64,000 nucleotides of DNA from Hylemonella gracilis ATCC 19624 (GCF_000211835.1 NZ_AEGR01000052.1:1-64000), one strand, 5' to 3'; shown: positions 53,069-64,000, numbered from the stretch's first letter. The notes: a model not told the origin generated them from the letters alone. Numbers and translations: made by a program.

Positions 53069-54742
53069 TCAGTGCGCCCCAGCCTTCTTCGGCACCGGCA
53101 GCGGAATGCCGCCTGCCTCGCGGTTGTCGGACGGTCCGCCGAGCGTGAGCGTGGTGCGCAGGGTCACATTGCCGTAGCGGCGCCGCCAGTCCTGAATGGT
53201 GGACTGGTAGGTGGCGGCGTCTGGAATCTGGGCCGCGTAGCGCTGCAGCACCAGCTGCGCGGTGGTGATCAGGCGCGCGTTCAAGGTGTCCTGGCCGTGC
53301 TTGAGCAGCTCGCGCACGGCGCTCACCGGGTCACCCCCCATGCTGAGCTTGACGGCGCTCTCCATCAGCTTGATCGGGCGCTCGCCCGCCCCGCGCAAAA
53401 TGTCCGCGTAGGGCGCGTGGGCCCGTGCCGCTCCAGCCAGCAATTCACTCATGGAGCGTCCGCTGATGAAGCGCGCGCCCAGCGTGTCGAGGATGGGGGG
53501 CAGGTCGTTCAGGTCCAGGCCCAGGGAGACCGTGCGCGAGGCGATCTGCGAGAGCAGGAAGATCAGGTTGGAGGCGGCCTCGGCGTCGAAGTCGGGGTCA
53601 CGGATGCGCTGGGCATGCTCGCGCGCGACCTTGAGTGCCTGGCCGTATTCCTTGCGCAGGATGTCCAGCAGCGCGTTGAGCGTGGCCTCCATCGTGCGCT
53701 GGCGCTGGCTGTACTCGGTGTCGCGAACGCCCAGCTTGGCCAGCTCGCCGCGCACCCGGTGCAGGCCCTGGCGGTCGTCCATCTGCATGTAGATGAAGCC
53801 CAGCAGCATCAGGGTCTGCGGGTCGAAGGAGCGGGTGCCCAAGCCTTGGTTGACGCACTGGTTGAGCACGTGCTCGGCCTCGCCGTACTCACCCTTGTAG
53901 TAGTGCAGATGCCCCAGGCTTTGCAGCCGCGTGACGGAATAAGGCGTGGCCGTGCAAGCCATCTTGTAGGCGACCAGGGTCTGTTCGTGGTTGCCGAGTT
54001 CGAAATGCGCGCGGCCCATCACGTCGTAGGCGTCGGCGTAATGCGGTTCCTCGCTGATCAGGGTTTCCAGCGTGCCGACGGCGCGCTGCGCCTCGCCCCG
54101 ACCCAGTTGCGAGCGGGCCACGCCCAGCTTGGCCCAGGGCACGGTCTTGGCGTTGATGATGGCCTCGTACAGGCGCTGGGCTTCCTCGTAGCGTTGCAGG
54201 CGGATCAGCAATTCAGCGCCGATGCGCGCGGTGTAGAGCCAGTACGGGCCCTTGGCCTCGAAGCGCTGCATGCAGAGGTTGGCGGCCTTCTCATGCTGGT
54301 CCGATTCGATGGCCTCGAAGATGGGTGCCAGCGCGGCTTTGCGCTGTCGGGCCTGCTCCAGGCGCTCGGCCAGACGGGCGGCGGTGTGCGGCTTGATGAG
54401 GTAGCCGTCGAGCGCGGATTCGGCGGCTTCGGCCACCTTGGCGTAACTGGCCTCGCTGGTGACCATGATGAAGATGGTCGAGAAGGACAGGATCTGGTTG
54501 CGCCGCAGGTCGTCCAGGAAGTCCTGGCCCGAGGGCTCGTCGGCCTGAAAGTGCTGCTCGCACAGGATGATGTCGAAATGGCGGCGCTCCAGCATGCGGC
54601 GCGCTTCCGAAGTCCGAGAGACCTGCTCGACGTTGCCGACGCCGAAATCCCGCAACTGGTTGACCAGGATGGCGCGCGAGCTGTGGTTGCCGTCGATGAT
54701 CAGCGCCTGAATGCCGGAAAGATCTTCGTCTTCTAATGCCAT
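53069..54742 (-). CDS. Receiver-like/TPR protein, paralogue 2
   Basis: 557 residues, collinear with the gene at 49,352 throughout (same MALEDEDLS start, receiver, TPR repeats and GERPIKLMESAVKL segment), so the two are tandem duplicates. The phosphoacceptor is again Glu (FDIILCE62Q). The paralogues diverge most in the last 40 residues, here ending IPLPVPKKAGAH. The hipBA pair lies between them. Confidence 0.85.
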   Translation of the reverse strand: MALEDEDLSGIQALIIDGNHSSRAILVNQLRDFGVGNVEQVSRTSEARRMLERRHFDIILCEQHFQADEPSGQDFLDDLRRNQILSFSTIFIMVTSEASYAKVAEAAESALDGYLIKPHTAARLAERLEQARQRKAALAPIFEAIESDQHEKAANLCMQRFEAKGPYWLYTARIGAELLIRLQRYEEAQRLYEAIINAKTVPWAKLGVARSQLGRGEAQRAVGTLETLISEEPHYADAYDVMGRAHFELGNHEQTLVAYKMACTATPYSVTRLQSLGHLHYYKGEYGEAEHVLNQCVNQGLGTRSFDPQTLMLLGFIYMQMDDRQGLHRVRGELAKLGVRDTEYSQRQRTMEATLNALLDILRKEYGQALKVAREHAQRIRDPDFDAEAASNLIFLLSQIASRTVSLGLDLNDLPPILDTLGARFISGRSMSELLAGAARAHAPYADILRGAGERPIKLMESAVKLSMGGDPVSAVRELLKHGQDTLNARLITTAQLVLQRYAAQIPDAATYQSTIQDWRRRYGNVTLRTTLTLGGPSDNREAGGIPLPVPKKAGAH

Positions 54743-55012
54743 GGCCGTTGTTTCCTGTCTGCTGATCTTCTGGGCGCGCGCTGTTGTGGCGGGGATGGCC
54801 TGCGGGAGTGTCGCTAGGGGGCTGTGTGGGCTGCAAGTTTAAGGCCAGAACCTCGCCTTGTCGTTCTGGTCAGCCCGGGGGCAGGCCCAGGTCACCCTGA
54901 ACCCACCGTGGTATCGGTGTCGGCTGTTGCCAGCCTGCAATGCAGCGGGAGAGGAGGGGTAGGGGGTGGGGCTATGGCGCGGACGGGCCGGCCGGGCCCC
55001 AGCCCGCCAGGG

Positions 55013-55687
55013 TCAGCGGCCGTCAGCCGCCACCAGATGCACGCGCACGGGTTGCCAGCCAAGAGACTGGGTCGCGGTGGGTGCGGCGCCGGACGCTGGC
55101 GAGGGCAACCCCCCGCCTTGGGCGGCAAGTTGCGTCGCGCCAACGGGTGGGGTGGGCGCGTTCTCACCCTGGCCTTCGCTGAGGGTGCGCAGTTGGAAGC
55201 GCCCGCTCTGGTCCCACAACCAGGTTTCGATGACCCGGGCCGAACCGCCCTGCAAGGCCGAAGGTGCCGGGGCCGGGTAAGGCGCGGCCTGGCGCACCAA
55301 GCGCTCGATCTCGGCCATGACCTCGGGCGCATGCGAGGGCGCCCGCAGCCAGCGCAGCTTGTCGACCTGGCCCCGTGCGTCCACGTCCATTTCGAGCACG
55401 CCCACGGCGCGCAGGTAGTGGGGCATCACGCCGGCATAGATGCGATCGCGGTTCTGACCGTAGAGGTGACGGGCCGCGTCCAGGCGGTAGCCGGGTGCGA
55501 GGTTGGCCGTGGCGGCAGGTGCCGGCACTGGGCTGCGCGGGGGGGATTTGAGGCTCGCGTTTCCCGCAGTCGGTCGGGGCGAGGCGCAGGCGGTCAACAG
55601 CAGGCCGGCCAGGCACAGCAACGGCAGCGCCCGTCTGGACAGGCCAGTGCTGGCGAGGTGGAAAGTGCTGCGGACAGGGCGGCGCAT
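55013..55687 (-). CDS. Hypothetical lipoprotein
   Basis: 224 residues. A signal peptide with lipobox LLLTAC is followed by a Pro/Ala-rich linker and a domain with MPHYLRAVGVLEMDVDARGQ and MAEIERLVRQAAPYPAP, reminiscent of a TonB C-terminal fold. The C-terminal tail is Gly/Pro/Ala-rich. The ATG at 55687 (MRRPVRSTF) gives a compact signal peptide; an earlier ATG at 55705 is in frame. Function unknown. Confidence 0.65.
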   Translation of the reverse strand: MRRPVRSTFHLASTGLSRRALPLLCLAGLLLTACASPRPTAGNASLKSPPRSPVPAPAATANLAPGYRLDAARHLYGQNRDRIYAGVMPHYLRAVGVLEMDVDARGQVDKLRWLRAPSHAPEVMAEIERLVRQAAPYPAPAPSALQGGSARVIETWLWDQSGRFQLRTLSEGQGENAPTPPVGATQLAAQGGGLPSPASGAAPTATQSLGWQPVRVHLVAADGR

Positions 55688-55810
55688 GGCGACCGACTGT
55701 GCCACAGCACAAAGCGCCCGATGGCCGGAAAACCAGGGGATTCCGGTCCGCGCCCTGGCTTTAGTTTTTTGGGGGGGCTTGAGAGCCGAGAGCCGCAGCC
55801 GGTCCCGGAC

Positions 55811-56722
55811 TCAGGCGTCGGGTGCCACGGGGTGCTGGGCCAGGGCTTCCAGGGCTTTGACCAGCGCCGAATGGTCGGCCTGGTCATGGCCCAGGGCCGC
55901 GCACGCCTGCATCAACTGTGCTGCGCCAGCCGTTTGCGGCAGCGCCATCTTCAGTGCCTTGGCGCCTTGCAGGGCCAGGTTCAGGTCTTTCTGGTGCAGC
56001 GCGATGCGAAAGCCGGGGTTGAAGGTGCGCTTGACCATGCGTTCGCCATGCACTTCCAGGATGCGGCTGGAGGCGAAACCGCCCATCAGCGCCTGGCGCA
56101 CCTTGGCCGGGTCCGCGCCCGCCTTGGACGCGAACACCAGGGCCTCGCTGACGGCGGCGATGTTGAGCGCGACGATGATCTGGTTGGCCACCTTGCAGGT
56201 CTGGCCCGCGCCGTTGCCGCCGATCAGCGTGATGTTCTTGCCCATCAGTTCAAACAGCGGCTTGACCCGCTCGAACACCGCGTCTTCGCCGCCCACCATG
56301 ATGGTCAGCGAGGCAGCCTTGGCCCCCACTTCCCCGCCCGAGACCGGCGCGTCCAGGTACGCCGCACCCGTGTCATTGATGCGTTTCGCATAGCCCTTGG
56401 TGGCGATGGGGTCGATGGAACTCATGTCCACCACCACCTTGCCCTTGCCGCTTTTACCCAGGCCTTGAGCGACGCTGTTTTCGCCGAACAGCACTTTTTC
56501 CACGTCCGGGGTGTCCGGCACCATGGTGAAGATGATGTCGGCGCGCTCGGCCACGCCCGCGGGCGTGGTGCAGACGGTCGCGCCCGCGTCGGCCAGTTCC
56601 TGCGGCACCTTGCTGCGGGTGTTGACGAACAGCACGTGGCCGCCCTTGATGAGGTTGAGCGCCATCGGCGTGCCCATGATGCCCAGGCCGATGAAGCCGA
56701 GTTTGAGTCCGGATTTGGTCAT
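55811..56722 (-). CDS. glxR: 2-hydroxy-3-oxopropionate (tartronate semialdehyde) reductase
   Basis: 303 residues. The NAD-binding motif GFIGLGIMGTPMALNL and the substrate-binding DAPVSGGEVGA are present, with catalytic Lys in GQTCKVANQI (K about 174). The enzyme reduces tartronate semialdehyde to glycerate. It is the last gene of gcl-hyi-glxR. Confidence 0.94.
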   Translation of the reverse strand: MTKSGLKLGFIGLGIMGTPMALNLIKGGHVLFVNTRSKVPQELADAGATVCTTPAGVAERADIIFTMVPDTPDVEKVLFGENSVAQGLGKSGKGKVVVDMSSIDPIATKGYAKRINDTGAAYLDAPVSGGEVGAKAASLTIMVGGEDAVFERVKPLFELMGKNITLIGGNGAGQTCKVANQIIVALNIAAVSEALVFASKAGADPAKVRQALMGGFASSRILEVHGERMVKRTFNPGFRIALHQKDLNLALQGAKALKMALPQTAGAAQLMQACAALGHDQADHSALVKALEALAQHPVAPDA

Positions 56723-56852
56723 GTGCGTTTCTCGTGTCTCTCTTGATCTTGTTCAGTCGTCTCGCCGCGCATCGCGCCCCGGCTCGCGGGTCGGTACGCG
56801 TGCGATTGTGTGTTCAGCCCGCTAGCCCATTAGCTCATTAGCCCGTTGCGCG

Positions 56853-57632
56853 TCAGGCCGTCAAGGCCTTGATCCAGCCCAGCCCCGCGGTGGTGCTGGC
56901 ACGCGGCTTGTATTCGCAACCGATCGAGCCTGTGTAGCCGATGGCGTCGAGGTGGCGGAAAAGGAAAGCATAGTTGATCTCGCCTGTGCCCGGCTCGTTG
57001 CGGCCCGGGTTGTCGGCGAGCTGGACGTGGGCGATGCGCGCCAGGTGCTTTTGCATCGTCGCGGCCAGTTCGCCCTCCATGCGCTGCGCATGGTAGATGT
57101 CGTACTGGACGTAGAGGTTGGGGCAGCCCACGCCATCGAGGATGGCCAAGGCCTGGGCCGTGGTGTTGAGGAAGAAGCCCGGGATGTCGTGGCTGTTGAT
57201 GGGTTCAATCAGCAGCTTGATGTTCGCGCCTTGCAATTTGCCGGCCGCGTACTTGAGGTTGCTGACGAAGGTGGCATGGGCCTGGGTGGCGCCCACGCCT
57301 TCGGGCACCTTGCCCGCCAGGCAGTTGACTTGCGGGCAGCCCAGGGCCGTGGCGTAGGCGATGGCCTGATCGACGCCGGCGCGGAACTCCTCGACGCGGT
57401 TCGGGTGGCAGGCGATGCCACGCTCGCCGGCCTCCCAGTTGCCCGCGGGCAGGTTGTGCAGCACCTGCTTCAGACCGTTCGTCTTCAGCAGGCTGGCCAG
57501 TTCATGTTTGTCATAGGCGTAAGGAAAGAGGTATTCCACCGCCGTGAAGCCCGCCGCCTTGGCTGCCGCGAAGCGCTCCAGAAAGGGCACTTCGTTGAAC
57601 AGCATGGTCAGGTTGGCCGCGAATTGAGGCAT
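56853..57632 (-). CDS. hyi: Hydroxypyruvate isomerase
   Basis: 259 residues, the TIM-barrel xylose-isomerase-like family. Segments MPQFAANLTMLFNEVPFLER, AAKAAGFTAVEYLFPY, LIEPINSHDIPGFFL and YDIYHAQRMEGEL fit Hyi; acidic and histidine residues in those motifs bind the metal. It interconverts hydroxypyruvate and tartronate semialdehyde. ATG 57632 has GGAG about 9 bases upstream. Gcl precedes it by 35 bp. Confidence 0.94.
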   Translation of the reverse strand: MPQFAANLTMLFNEVPFLERFAAAKAAGFTAVEYLFPYAYDKHELASLLKTNGLKQVLHNLPAGNWEAGERGIACHPNRVEEFRAGVDQAIAYATALGCPQVNCLAGKVPEGVGATQAHATFVSNLKYAAGKLQGANIKLLIEPINSHDIPGFFLNTTAQALAILDGVGCPNLYVQYDIYHAQRMEGELAATMQKHLARIAHVQLADNPGRNEPGTGEINYAFLFRHLDAIGYTGSIGCEYKPRASTTAGLGWIKALTA

Positions 57633-57667
57633 TGATCGTCTCCGTCGTTTGGGGGGGGCGCGAGGGG

Positions 57668-59443
<1,776 letters not shown>

Positions 59444-59496
59444 GAGGATCTCCTATTGAACAGATGGACGCACTGTAGGAACAGACGGCCGCTTGC

Positions 59497-59528
59497 GGAA
59501 TACCGAGGGCGCCCATAACATCTATTCC
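59497..59528. promoter_or_regulatory. LysR-type dyad in the gcl promoter region
   Basis: GGAATA (59497-59502) and TATTCC (59523-59528) form an inverted repeat in the 160-bp gap between gcl and the divergent LysR gene. It is a plausible site for the LysR regulator, but lacks the tight T-N11-A spacing. Confidence 0.4.
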
Positions 59529-59603
59529 CAGGAGGAATGAGCCGGACAGGCGCGATGGGCGCGAACCGTTCTACAGTCAAGCAGCCTTAGGAATCAAGCG
59601 AAG

Positions 59604-60518
59604 ATGGACCGATTGCATGCCATGCAGGTGTTCGTGCGGGTGGTGGAAACTGGCAGTTTCTCCAAGACCGCGCGTGAATTCGCCACCACGCAGCCCACGG
59701 TGACCAAGCTGGTCGCGGCGCTCGAGGAGAGCTTGCGCGTGCGCCTGCTCAACCGCAACACGCGCGGCATCAGCGTGACCGAATCGGGCGCGCTCTACTA
59801 CGAGAAGTGCAAGAACATCGTGCGCGACGCCGAGGAGGCCGACAACAGCGTGCGCCTGCAGCAGACGCAGGCGCAAGGCCTGCTGCGCATCGGCACCTCG
59901 GTCGCGTTTGGCCGACGCGTGATCACGCCGCTGGCGCTGGATTTCATGGCCAAGCACCCGCAGGTGCAGTTGGACCTGAGCTTCGAGGACCGTTACACCG
60001 ACCTCGTGGCCCAGGGCATCGACGTGGCGGTGCGCATGGGCAAGCTCGCGGATTCGACCCTGGGCGCGCGTTTCCTCACCACCAACCCTTGGGTGCTGGT
60101 GGCCTCGCCCAAGTACCTGCGCAAGCAGGGCATGCCCAAGAAGGCCAGCGAATTGAGCGAGCACCCGGCCTTGATCTACAGCAGCGTGCTGGGCGACGAT
60201 GTCTGGCGCATGACCAGTCCCAAAGGCGAGGCCGTCACCGTGCCCGTGGCCGGGCGGCTGCGCTCGAACAACCTGTCCGCCGTGCTCGCCGCCGCGCGCA
60301 ACGGCTACGGCATCGCGGCCATGCCGCGCTACGTGGCCAGCGAGTCGCTCAAGAGCGGACACGTGGTCGAAGTGCTGCAAGGCCATGTGCTGCCCGAGCA
60401 GGAAATCCACGCCGTGTTCCCGAGCCCGAAGCTGGTGCCCGGCAAGGTGATGGCCTTCATCGCCTACCTGCAGTCGCGCCTCGGTGACCGCTGGTGGGAC
60501 GATCTGCCAAAAGCCTGA
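59604..60518 (+). CDS. LysR-family regulator of glyoxylate use
   Basis: 304 residues. The N-terminal HTH is MDRLHAMQVFVRVVETGSFS followed by TQPTVTKLVAALEE; the effector-binding domain continues with DLSFEDRYTDLVAQGIDVAV. This is the CrgA/AaeR-like LysR group. Divergence from gcl-hyi-glxR suggests it activates that operon in response to glyoxylate, allantoin-derived or glycolate metabolites; the ligand is inferred. Confidence 0.88.
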   Translation: MDRLHAMQVFVRVVETGSFSKTAREFATTQPTVTKLVAALEESLRVRLLNRNTRGISVTESGALYYEKCKNIVRDAEEADNSVRLQQTQAQGLLRIGTSVAFGRRVITPLALDFMAKHPQVQLDLSFEDRYTDLVAQGIDVAVRMGKLADSTLGARFLTTNPWVLVASPKYLRKQGMPKKASELSEHPALIYSSVLGDDVWRMTSPKGEAVTVPVAGRLRSNNLSAVLAAARNGYGIAAMPRYVASESLKSGHVVEVLQGHVLPEQEIHAVFPSPKLVPGKVMAFIAYLQSRLGDRWWDDLPKA

Positions 60519-60613
60519 TGTGCGCCTGACGTGCGCCTGAAGCCCGAGGCGCAGCACCAAACCCCTGGCCTGCCTGCCGCACAATGCGCGCCGGAGACAA
60601 GACACGAGACACC

Positions 60614-62044
60614 ATGCACCTGAAGACCCCGAACTCGGCCGCTGCTACCGCTGCTGCCGACACCCACCTTCCCGACCCGCGCACGCAACCGCGTGAATTC
60701 CTACGCCACCTCTACCAGACCGCCGTGCGCCGCGCCTTGCCGCTGCACACCATGGCGGCGCACCTGCCGCCGCCGCCCTCACGGGCGAGTGGCGGCCGCA
60801 CCATCGTGATTGGCGCGGGCAAGGCCGCGGGCGCCATGGCCCAGGCCGTGGAAGCCCTCTGGCCCGCGCACGCGGGCGTCGACGCGCCGCTCTCGGGCCT
60901 TGTTGTCACGCGCTATGGCCACACGCCGCCGCGCCCCGCGGGCTTGCCGCAGCGCATCGAGGTGGTTGAAGCCGCGCACCCCGTGCCCGATGCCGCGGGC
61001 ATGGCGGCCGCGCAACGCATCTTGCAGACCGTGCAGGGCCTGACGCCGGATGACCTGGTGCTGTGCCTGATTTCCGGCGGCGGGTCCGCCTTGCTGACCC
61101 TGCCGGCCGAGGGACTGACGCTGGCCGACAAGCAACGCATCAACCGCGAGTTGCTGGCCAGCGGCGCCAACATCGGCGAGATGAACTGCGTGCGCAAGCA
61201 CCTCTCGCGCATCAAGGGCGGGCGGCTGGCCGCGGCCTGCGCGCCCGCGCGCGTGGTGACCCTGACCATCAGCGACGTGCCGGGCGACGACCCGTCCGTC
61301 ATCGCCAGCGGCCCCACGGTGCCCGATGCCAGCACTTGCGCTGACGCGCTATCGATTTTGCAGCGTTACCGCATCGCCTTGCCGCCTACCGTGCAGGCCG
61401 CGCTGGAGCATGGTGCTTACGAAACGCCCAAGCCCGCCGACCCGGTGTTCGAGGGACAGACGGTGCGCCTCATCGCCACGCCCAAGGAATCGCTGCAGGC
61501 CGCCGCCGACGTCGCGCGCGAGTTGGGCCGGGCGATCGGCCTGAATGCCTACGTCCTGAGCGACGAGCTGGAAGGCGAATCGCGCGAGGTGGGCAAGGTG
61601 CATGCCGCGCTGGCGCGCTTCGCGGCGCGCGAAGGCCAGCCCTTCGCGCGGCCCTGCGTCATCCTCAGCGGTGGTGAGACCACGGTGACCGTGCGGCCTC
61701 AGCCCGCCGAGGCGCCGCGCGGACCCGATGGGAACCCGCAGGCCCGCTCCGGCCGGGGCGGGCGCGCGGGTGAGTTCTGCCTGGGTCTGGCGCTGGCCTT
61801 GCAGGGACAGCCGGAGGTCTGGGGCCTGGCGGCGGACACCGATGGCATCGACGGCATCGAAGACAACGCGGGCGCCTACGTCACGCCCGACACGCTGGCG
61901 CGCGCGGCGGCGCTGGGCCTGTCCGCTGCCGCGCACCTGGATCGCAACGACAGCTACGGCTACTTCCAGGCGCTGGGTGATCTGCTGGTGACCGGCCCCA
62001 CCCACACCAACGTCAACGACTTCCGCGCCTTGCTGGTGTTGTGA
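60614..62044 (+). CDS. ttuD: Glycerate 2-kinase / MOFRL-family (TtuD-like)
   Basis: 476 residues. Family segments are VIGAGKAAGAMAQAVE, CLISGGGSALLTLPAEG, GANIGEMNCVRKHLSRIKGG, SDVPGDDPSVIASGPT and ILSGGETTVTVRP, plus LAADTDGIDGIEDNAGAYV near the end. It should phosphorylate glycerate made by glxR; some members are called hydroxypyruvate reductase. ATG 60614 (MHLKTPNS) is preferred; ATG 60584 is also in frame. A variable insert occurs near residue 380. Confidence 0.9.
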   Translation: MHLKTPNSAAATAAADTHLPDPRTQPREFLRHLYQTAVRRALPLHTMAAHLPPPPSRASGGRTIVIGAGKAAGAMAQAVEALWPAHAGVDAPLSGLVVTRYGHTPPRPAGLPQRIEVVEAAHPVPDAAGMAAAQRILQTVQGLTPDDLVLCLISGGGSALLTLPAEGLTLADKQRINRELLASGANIGEMNCVRKHLSRIKGGRLAAACAPARVVTLTISDVPGDDPSVIASGPTVPDASTCADALSILQRYRIALPPTVQAALEHGAYETPKPADPVFEGQTVRLIATPKESLQAAADVARELGRAIGLNAYVLSDELEGESREVGKVHAALARFAAREGQPFARPCVILSGGETTVTVRPQPAEAPRGPDGNPQARSGRGGRAGEFCLGLALALQGQPEVWGLAADTDGIDGIEDNAGAYVTPDTLARAAALGLSAAAHLDRNDSYGYFQALGDLLVTGPTHTNVNDFRALLVL

Positions 62045-62137
62045 GCCTGCCGTGAAGGTCGGCACGCGAGCCGCGTGTCGACCTTCATTCCTACGTGCTG
62101 CACGCCGCGTCTTGCTGGACCGCGCCGCGCCGTGGTT

Positions 62138-63121
62138 TCAGCGGTCGCTGCGGATCGGGCCGAATTCCACCGGAACCCAGGCGTAACCTTGCGGGTCCTT
62201 GCGCACATGGCCCAGACCAGGGAAGGGCAGGTGAGCGCCGGCGATGGTCCAGCCGGACTCGCTGGCGCGTTGGAACAGCGCCTTGCGCGTGGCGATGGCC
62301 TGCTGCTGGTTCACGTCGAACTCCAGCGACACTTCCGGGTGCTGGAACTGCACCGCGTGGCTGTGCACGATGTCACCCCAGACCAACAGCTTGTGCGCGC
62401 CCGAGCTGAAGAGGTAGGAGCTGTGACCCGGCGTGTGGCCCGGTGTGCCCACCACGCTCACCCCTGGCATCAGCGTGTCACCGGCCTTGAAGCTGCGCAG
62501 GCGTCCCGCGGTCTTGTAGGGGCGGACCGCGTCCATGGCCATGCGAAAGAACGGCTGGTTGTCTTTCGGGGCCGCGTTGGCCGTTGTTTCATCCAACCAG
62601 AAGTCGATGTCCTGTTGCGCGGCCCAGAGCGTGGCCTTGGGGAAGGCCGGTTGCCCGTTCTTGTCGAGCACGCCGCAGAGGTGGTCGGGGTGCAGGTGGG
62701 TCAGCAGCACGGCGTCCACCTGCTCCGGCTGGTAGCCTGCGGCGCGGATGTTGTCCTGCACCTGGCCCAGGCTGGGGCCGAAGCAGCTCGCCGCCCCGGC
62801 ATCGACCAGCACCAACTGCTCGCCGGTGTTCACCAAATAGGCGTTGACCGCGGTCTGCACGCCCTTGCTGCTGTCGATGAACATGCGCGCCAGCAGGGTC
62901 TGGATCTGGTCGGCTCGCAGACCCTTGAGCAGGGGCGTGCCCAGGTCGACGTAGCCGTCGTACAGGGCGGTGACTTCGAAGCTGCCATTGGCATGCCGGT
63001 AATAACCTGGCACCTGGATTTTCTGCGCGGGCGGCGCGGCGTGCAGGCTCAGGGTGCTCAAGGCGAGGCCGAGGGCCATCAGGCTTCGGCGCAGGAGACG
63101 GGTAGGGGTGTGCGTGTGCAT
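62138..63121 (-). CDS. Exported metallo-beta-lactamase-fold hydrolase
   Basis: 327 residues. A signal peptide (LLRRSLMALGLALSTLSLHA) precedes the MBL fold with zinc motif THLHPDHLCG and downstream GTPGHTPGHSSYL and WGDIVHSHAVQ ligands. Related proteins are lactonases or hydrolases of unknown substrate. ATG 63121 begins a good signal peptide; the earlier in-frame start has none. It lies between the kinase and the AraC gene, which may regulate it. Confidence 0.85.
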   Translation of the reverse strand: MHTHTPTRLLRRSLMALGLALSTLSLHAAPPAQKIQVPGYYRHANGSFEVTALYDGYVDLGTPLLKGLRADQIQTLLARMFIDSSKGVQTAVNAYLVNTGEQLVLVDAGAASCFGPSLGQVQDNIRAAGYQPEQVDAVLLTHLHPDHLCGVLDKNGQPAFPKATLWAAQQDIDFWLDETTANAAPKDNQPFFRMAMDAVRPYKTAGRLRSFKAGDTLMPGVSVVGTPGHTPGHSSYLFSSGAHKLLVWGDIVHSHAVQFQHPEVSLEFDVNQQQAIATRKALFQRASESGWTIAGAHLPFPGLGHVRKDPQGYAWVPVEFGPIRSDR

Positions 63122-63245
63122 GTCGGGTCTCTCGGTCTGATCTCTGTGGGGGATGACGTGACAGCGCAAATGTCAGCGAGGGCTGTCGCAGACCAGTGTA
63201 GGCAGGGGCAATGGTGCGAAGCGCTCAGAATCGCACGCGAACCGT

Positions 63246-64000
63246 TCAAACGCTGCCCACGCGCGACGGTTCCACCCCATAGCGTTCGGCGAAGCGCTTG
63301 CTGAAGCTGGCGGTCGAGGCATAACCGACCCGCATGGCCACCGATTTCACGGGCAGCCGCGTGCTTTGCAGCAGGGTCAGCGCCTGGGCCAGGCGCGCGC
63401 CGGTGATCAGTTCGCGCAGCGAGGTTCCCGAAGCGGCGAGTTGGCGCCGCAAGGTAGCGCCGCTGAGTCCCAGGGCCTGTTCGATGTCGGAGGAACTCCA
63501 GTCGCGCGCCGGCTCGGCCACGACCATGGCGCGGATCTGATCGGCCAGGCTGGGGGTCACCGGCGCCAGCAGGCCGCCGTGGCCCAGTGCGTGCAGGCGC
63601 AGCACCACGCCGACCATCGCGTGGCAGGCGAAGACGGTTTCTCCCTGTTGCACAGTGTCCGCCCAGTGCAAGAGCGCCATCGCCACGTCGTCCAACGCAA
63701 CGCTGGCCAAGTGGCCAGGCTCGCTGGATGCCTGGCCCTGCAGCAGTTGGCGGGCAGCCTCGAGGGTCGGTGTTTCGATGCCAATGGCGATGGCCGTGTA
63801 ATCCCCGCCCTGAGCGTCCGGGATGTTTTCCATGTCGAGGTTGCGTGCACCGGGCACCAACAGCATGTGGCCGGGTTGGACTTGCATCCATGCGCCGCGC
63901 TCGCGGCAGCGCTTGGTGCCTTGCAACGGAATGATCAGCGTGGGACGCACCACCTCCACGGCCTTGATGTGATGGGCGTGCACGGCGCGCAGGCACAGGC
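63246..64000 (-). CDS. AraC-family regulator, N-terminus beyond the window
   Basis: At least 245 residues. The C-terminal AraC domain has the first HTH in LGLSGATLRRQLAASGTSLR and the second in VGYASTASFSKRFAERYGVEPS. The N-terminal cupin-like part (RPTLIIPLQGTKRCRERG, GHMLLVPGARNLDMENIPD) continues in frame to the right edge without a stop. GTG at 63983 could start it, but an upstream start outside the window is more likely. Confidence 0.8.
   Translation of the reverse strand, partial: LCLRAVHAHHIKAVEVVRPTLIIPLQGTKRCRERGAWMQVQPGHMLLVPGARNLDMENIPDAQGGDYTAIAIGIETPTLEAARQLLQGQASSEPGHLASVALDDVAMALLHWADTVQQGETVFACHAMVGVVLRLHALGHGGLLAPVTPSLADQIRAMVVAEPARDWSSSDIEQALGLSGATLRRQLAASGTSLRELITGARLAQALTLLQSTRLPVKSVAMRVGYASTASFSKRFAERYGVEPSRVGSV

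Overview
The window is high-GC bacterial chromosome. Its left edge carries the gene neighbourhood rpoZ, gmk, yicC, a Ser/Thr kinase, rph, rdgB and hemW, which is typical of Burkholderiales, especially Comamonadaceae-like Betaproteobacteria. The placement is inferred from gene order and protein character only; no database search was possible.

Layout. (1) 0.1-7.2 kb: housekeeping genes plus a CBS-pair protein, with a strongly structured intergenic repeat between rdgB and hemW. (2) 7.4-12.5 kb: a tripartite MacA-MacB-NodT type efflux system. (3) 12.7-26.6 kb: an iron-acquisition region with three Fur-box-like sites. It contains an operon of PepSY membrane protein, DUF2271, DUF4198, ApbE flavin transferase and a flavodoxin/FAD reductase; an imelysin, di-haem oxidoreductase, imelysin, DUF1513 operon; and a PiuC hydroxylase convergent to it beside a Fiu-like catecholate siderophore receptor. 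(4) 26.8-29.7 kb: a DJ-1/PfpI protein divergent from a MocR regulator, then an alpha/beta hydrolase.

(5) 29,835-49,178: a 19.3-kb island that I interpret as one complete Tn7-like transposon. Its ends are TGTGCCG...CGGCACA; they match at 18 of the first 25 positions as inverted repeats, and GTCA abuts both ends. The right end lies 29 bp beyond the 3' end of tRNA-Ser(UGA). A rho-independent terminator reading away from that tRNA now sits 30 bp outside the left end, as if the insertion had separated the tRNA gene from its terminator. The element encodes a natural TnsA-TnsB fusion, a TnsC-type ATPase and a TniQ-type target selector with a zinc finger and HTH. No CRISPR genes or arrays are present. 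Cargo on one side includes a frameshifted metallophosphoesterase, a GNAT-like membrane protein and a HEAT-repeat-like protein. On the other side is a candidate anti-phage module: an SMC/Rad50-like ATPase with two CxxC motifs, a small middle component, a PD-(D/E)XK nuclease, and a convergent DNA methyltransferase. An HNH-type protein follows.

(6) 49.2-54.7 kb: tRNA-Ser, then two paralogous receiver-TPR proteins, both with Glu instead of Asp at the phosphoacceptor site, flanking a hipBA toxin-antitoxin pair. (7) 55-62 kb: a lipoprotein, then the glyoxylate-assimilation operon gcl-hyi-glxR divergent from a LysR regulator and followed by a glycerate 2-kinase. (8) 62-64 kb: a periplasmic metallo-beta-lactamase-fold hydrolase and an AraC regulator that runs off the right edge.

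The most interesting part is the tRNA-Ser-associated TnsAB element and its ATPase, nuclease and methyltransferase cargo.
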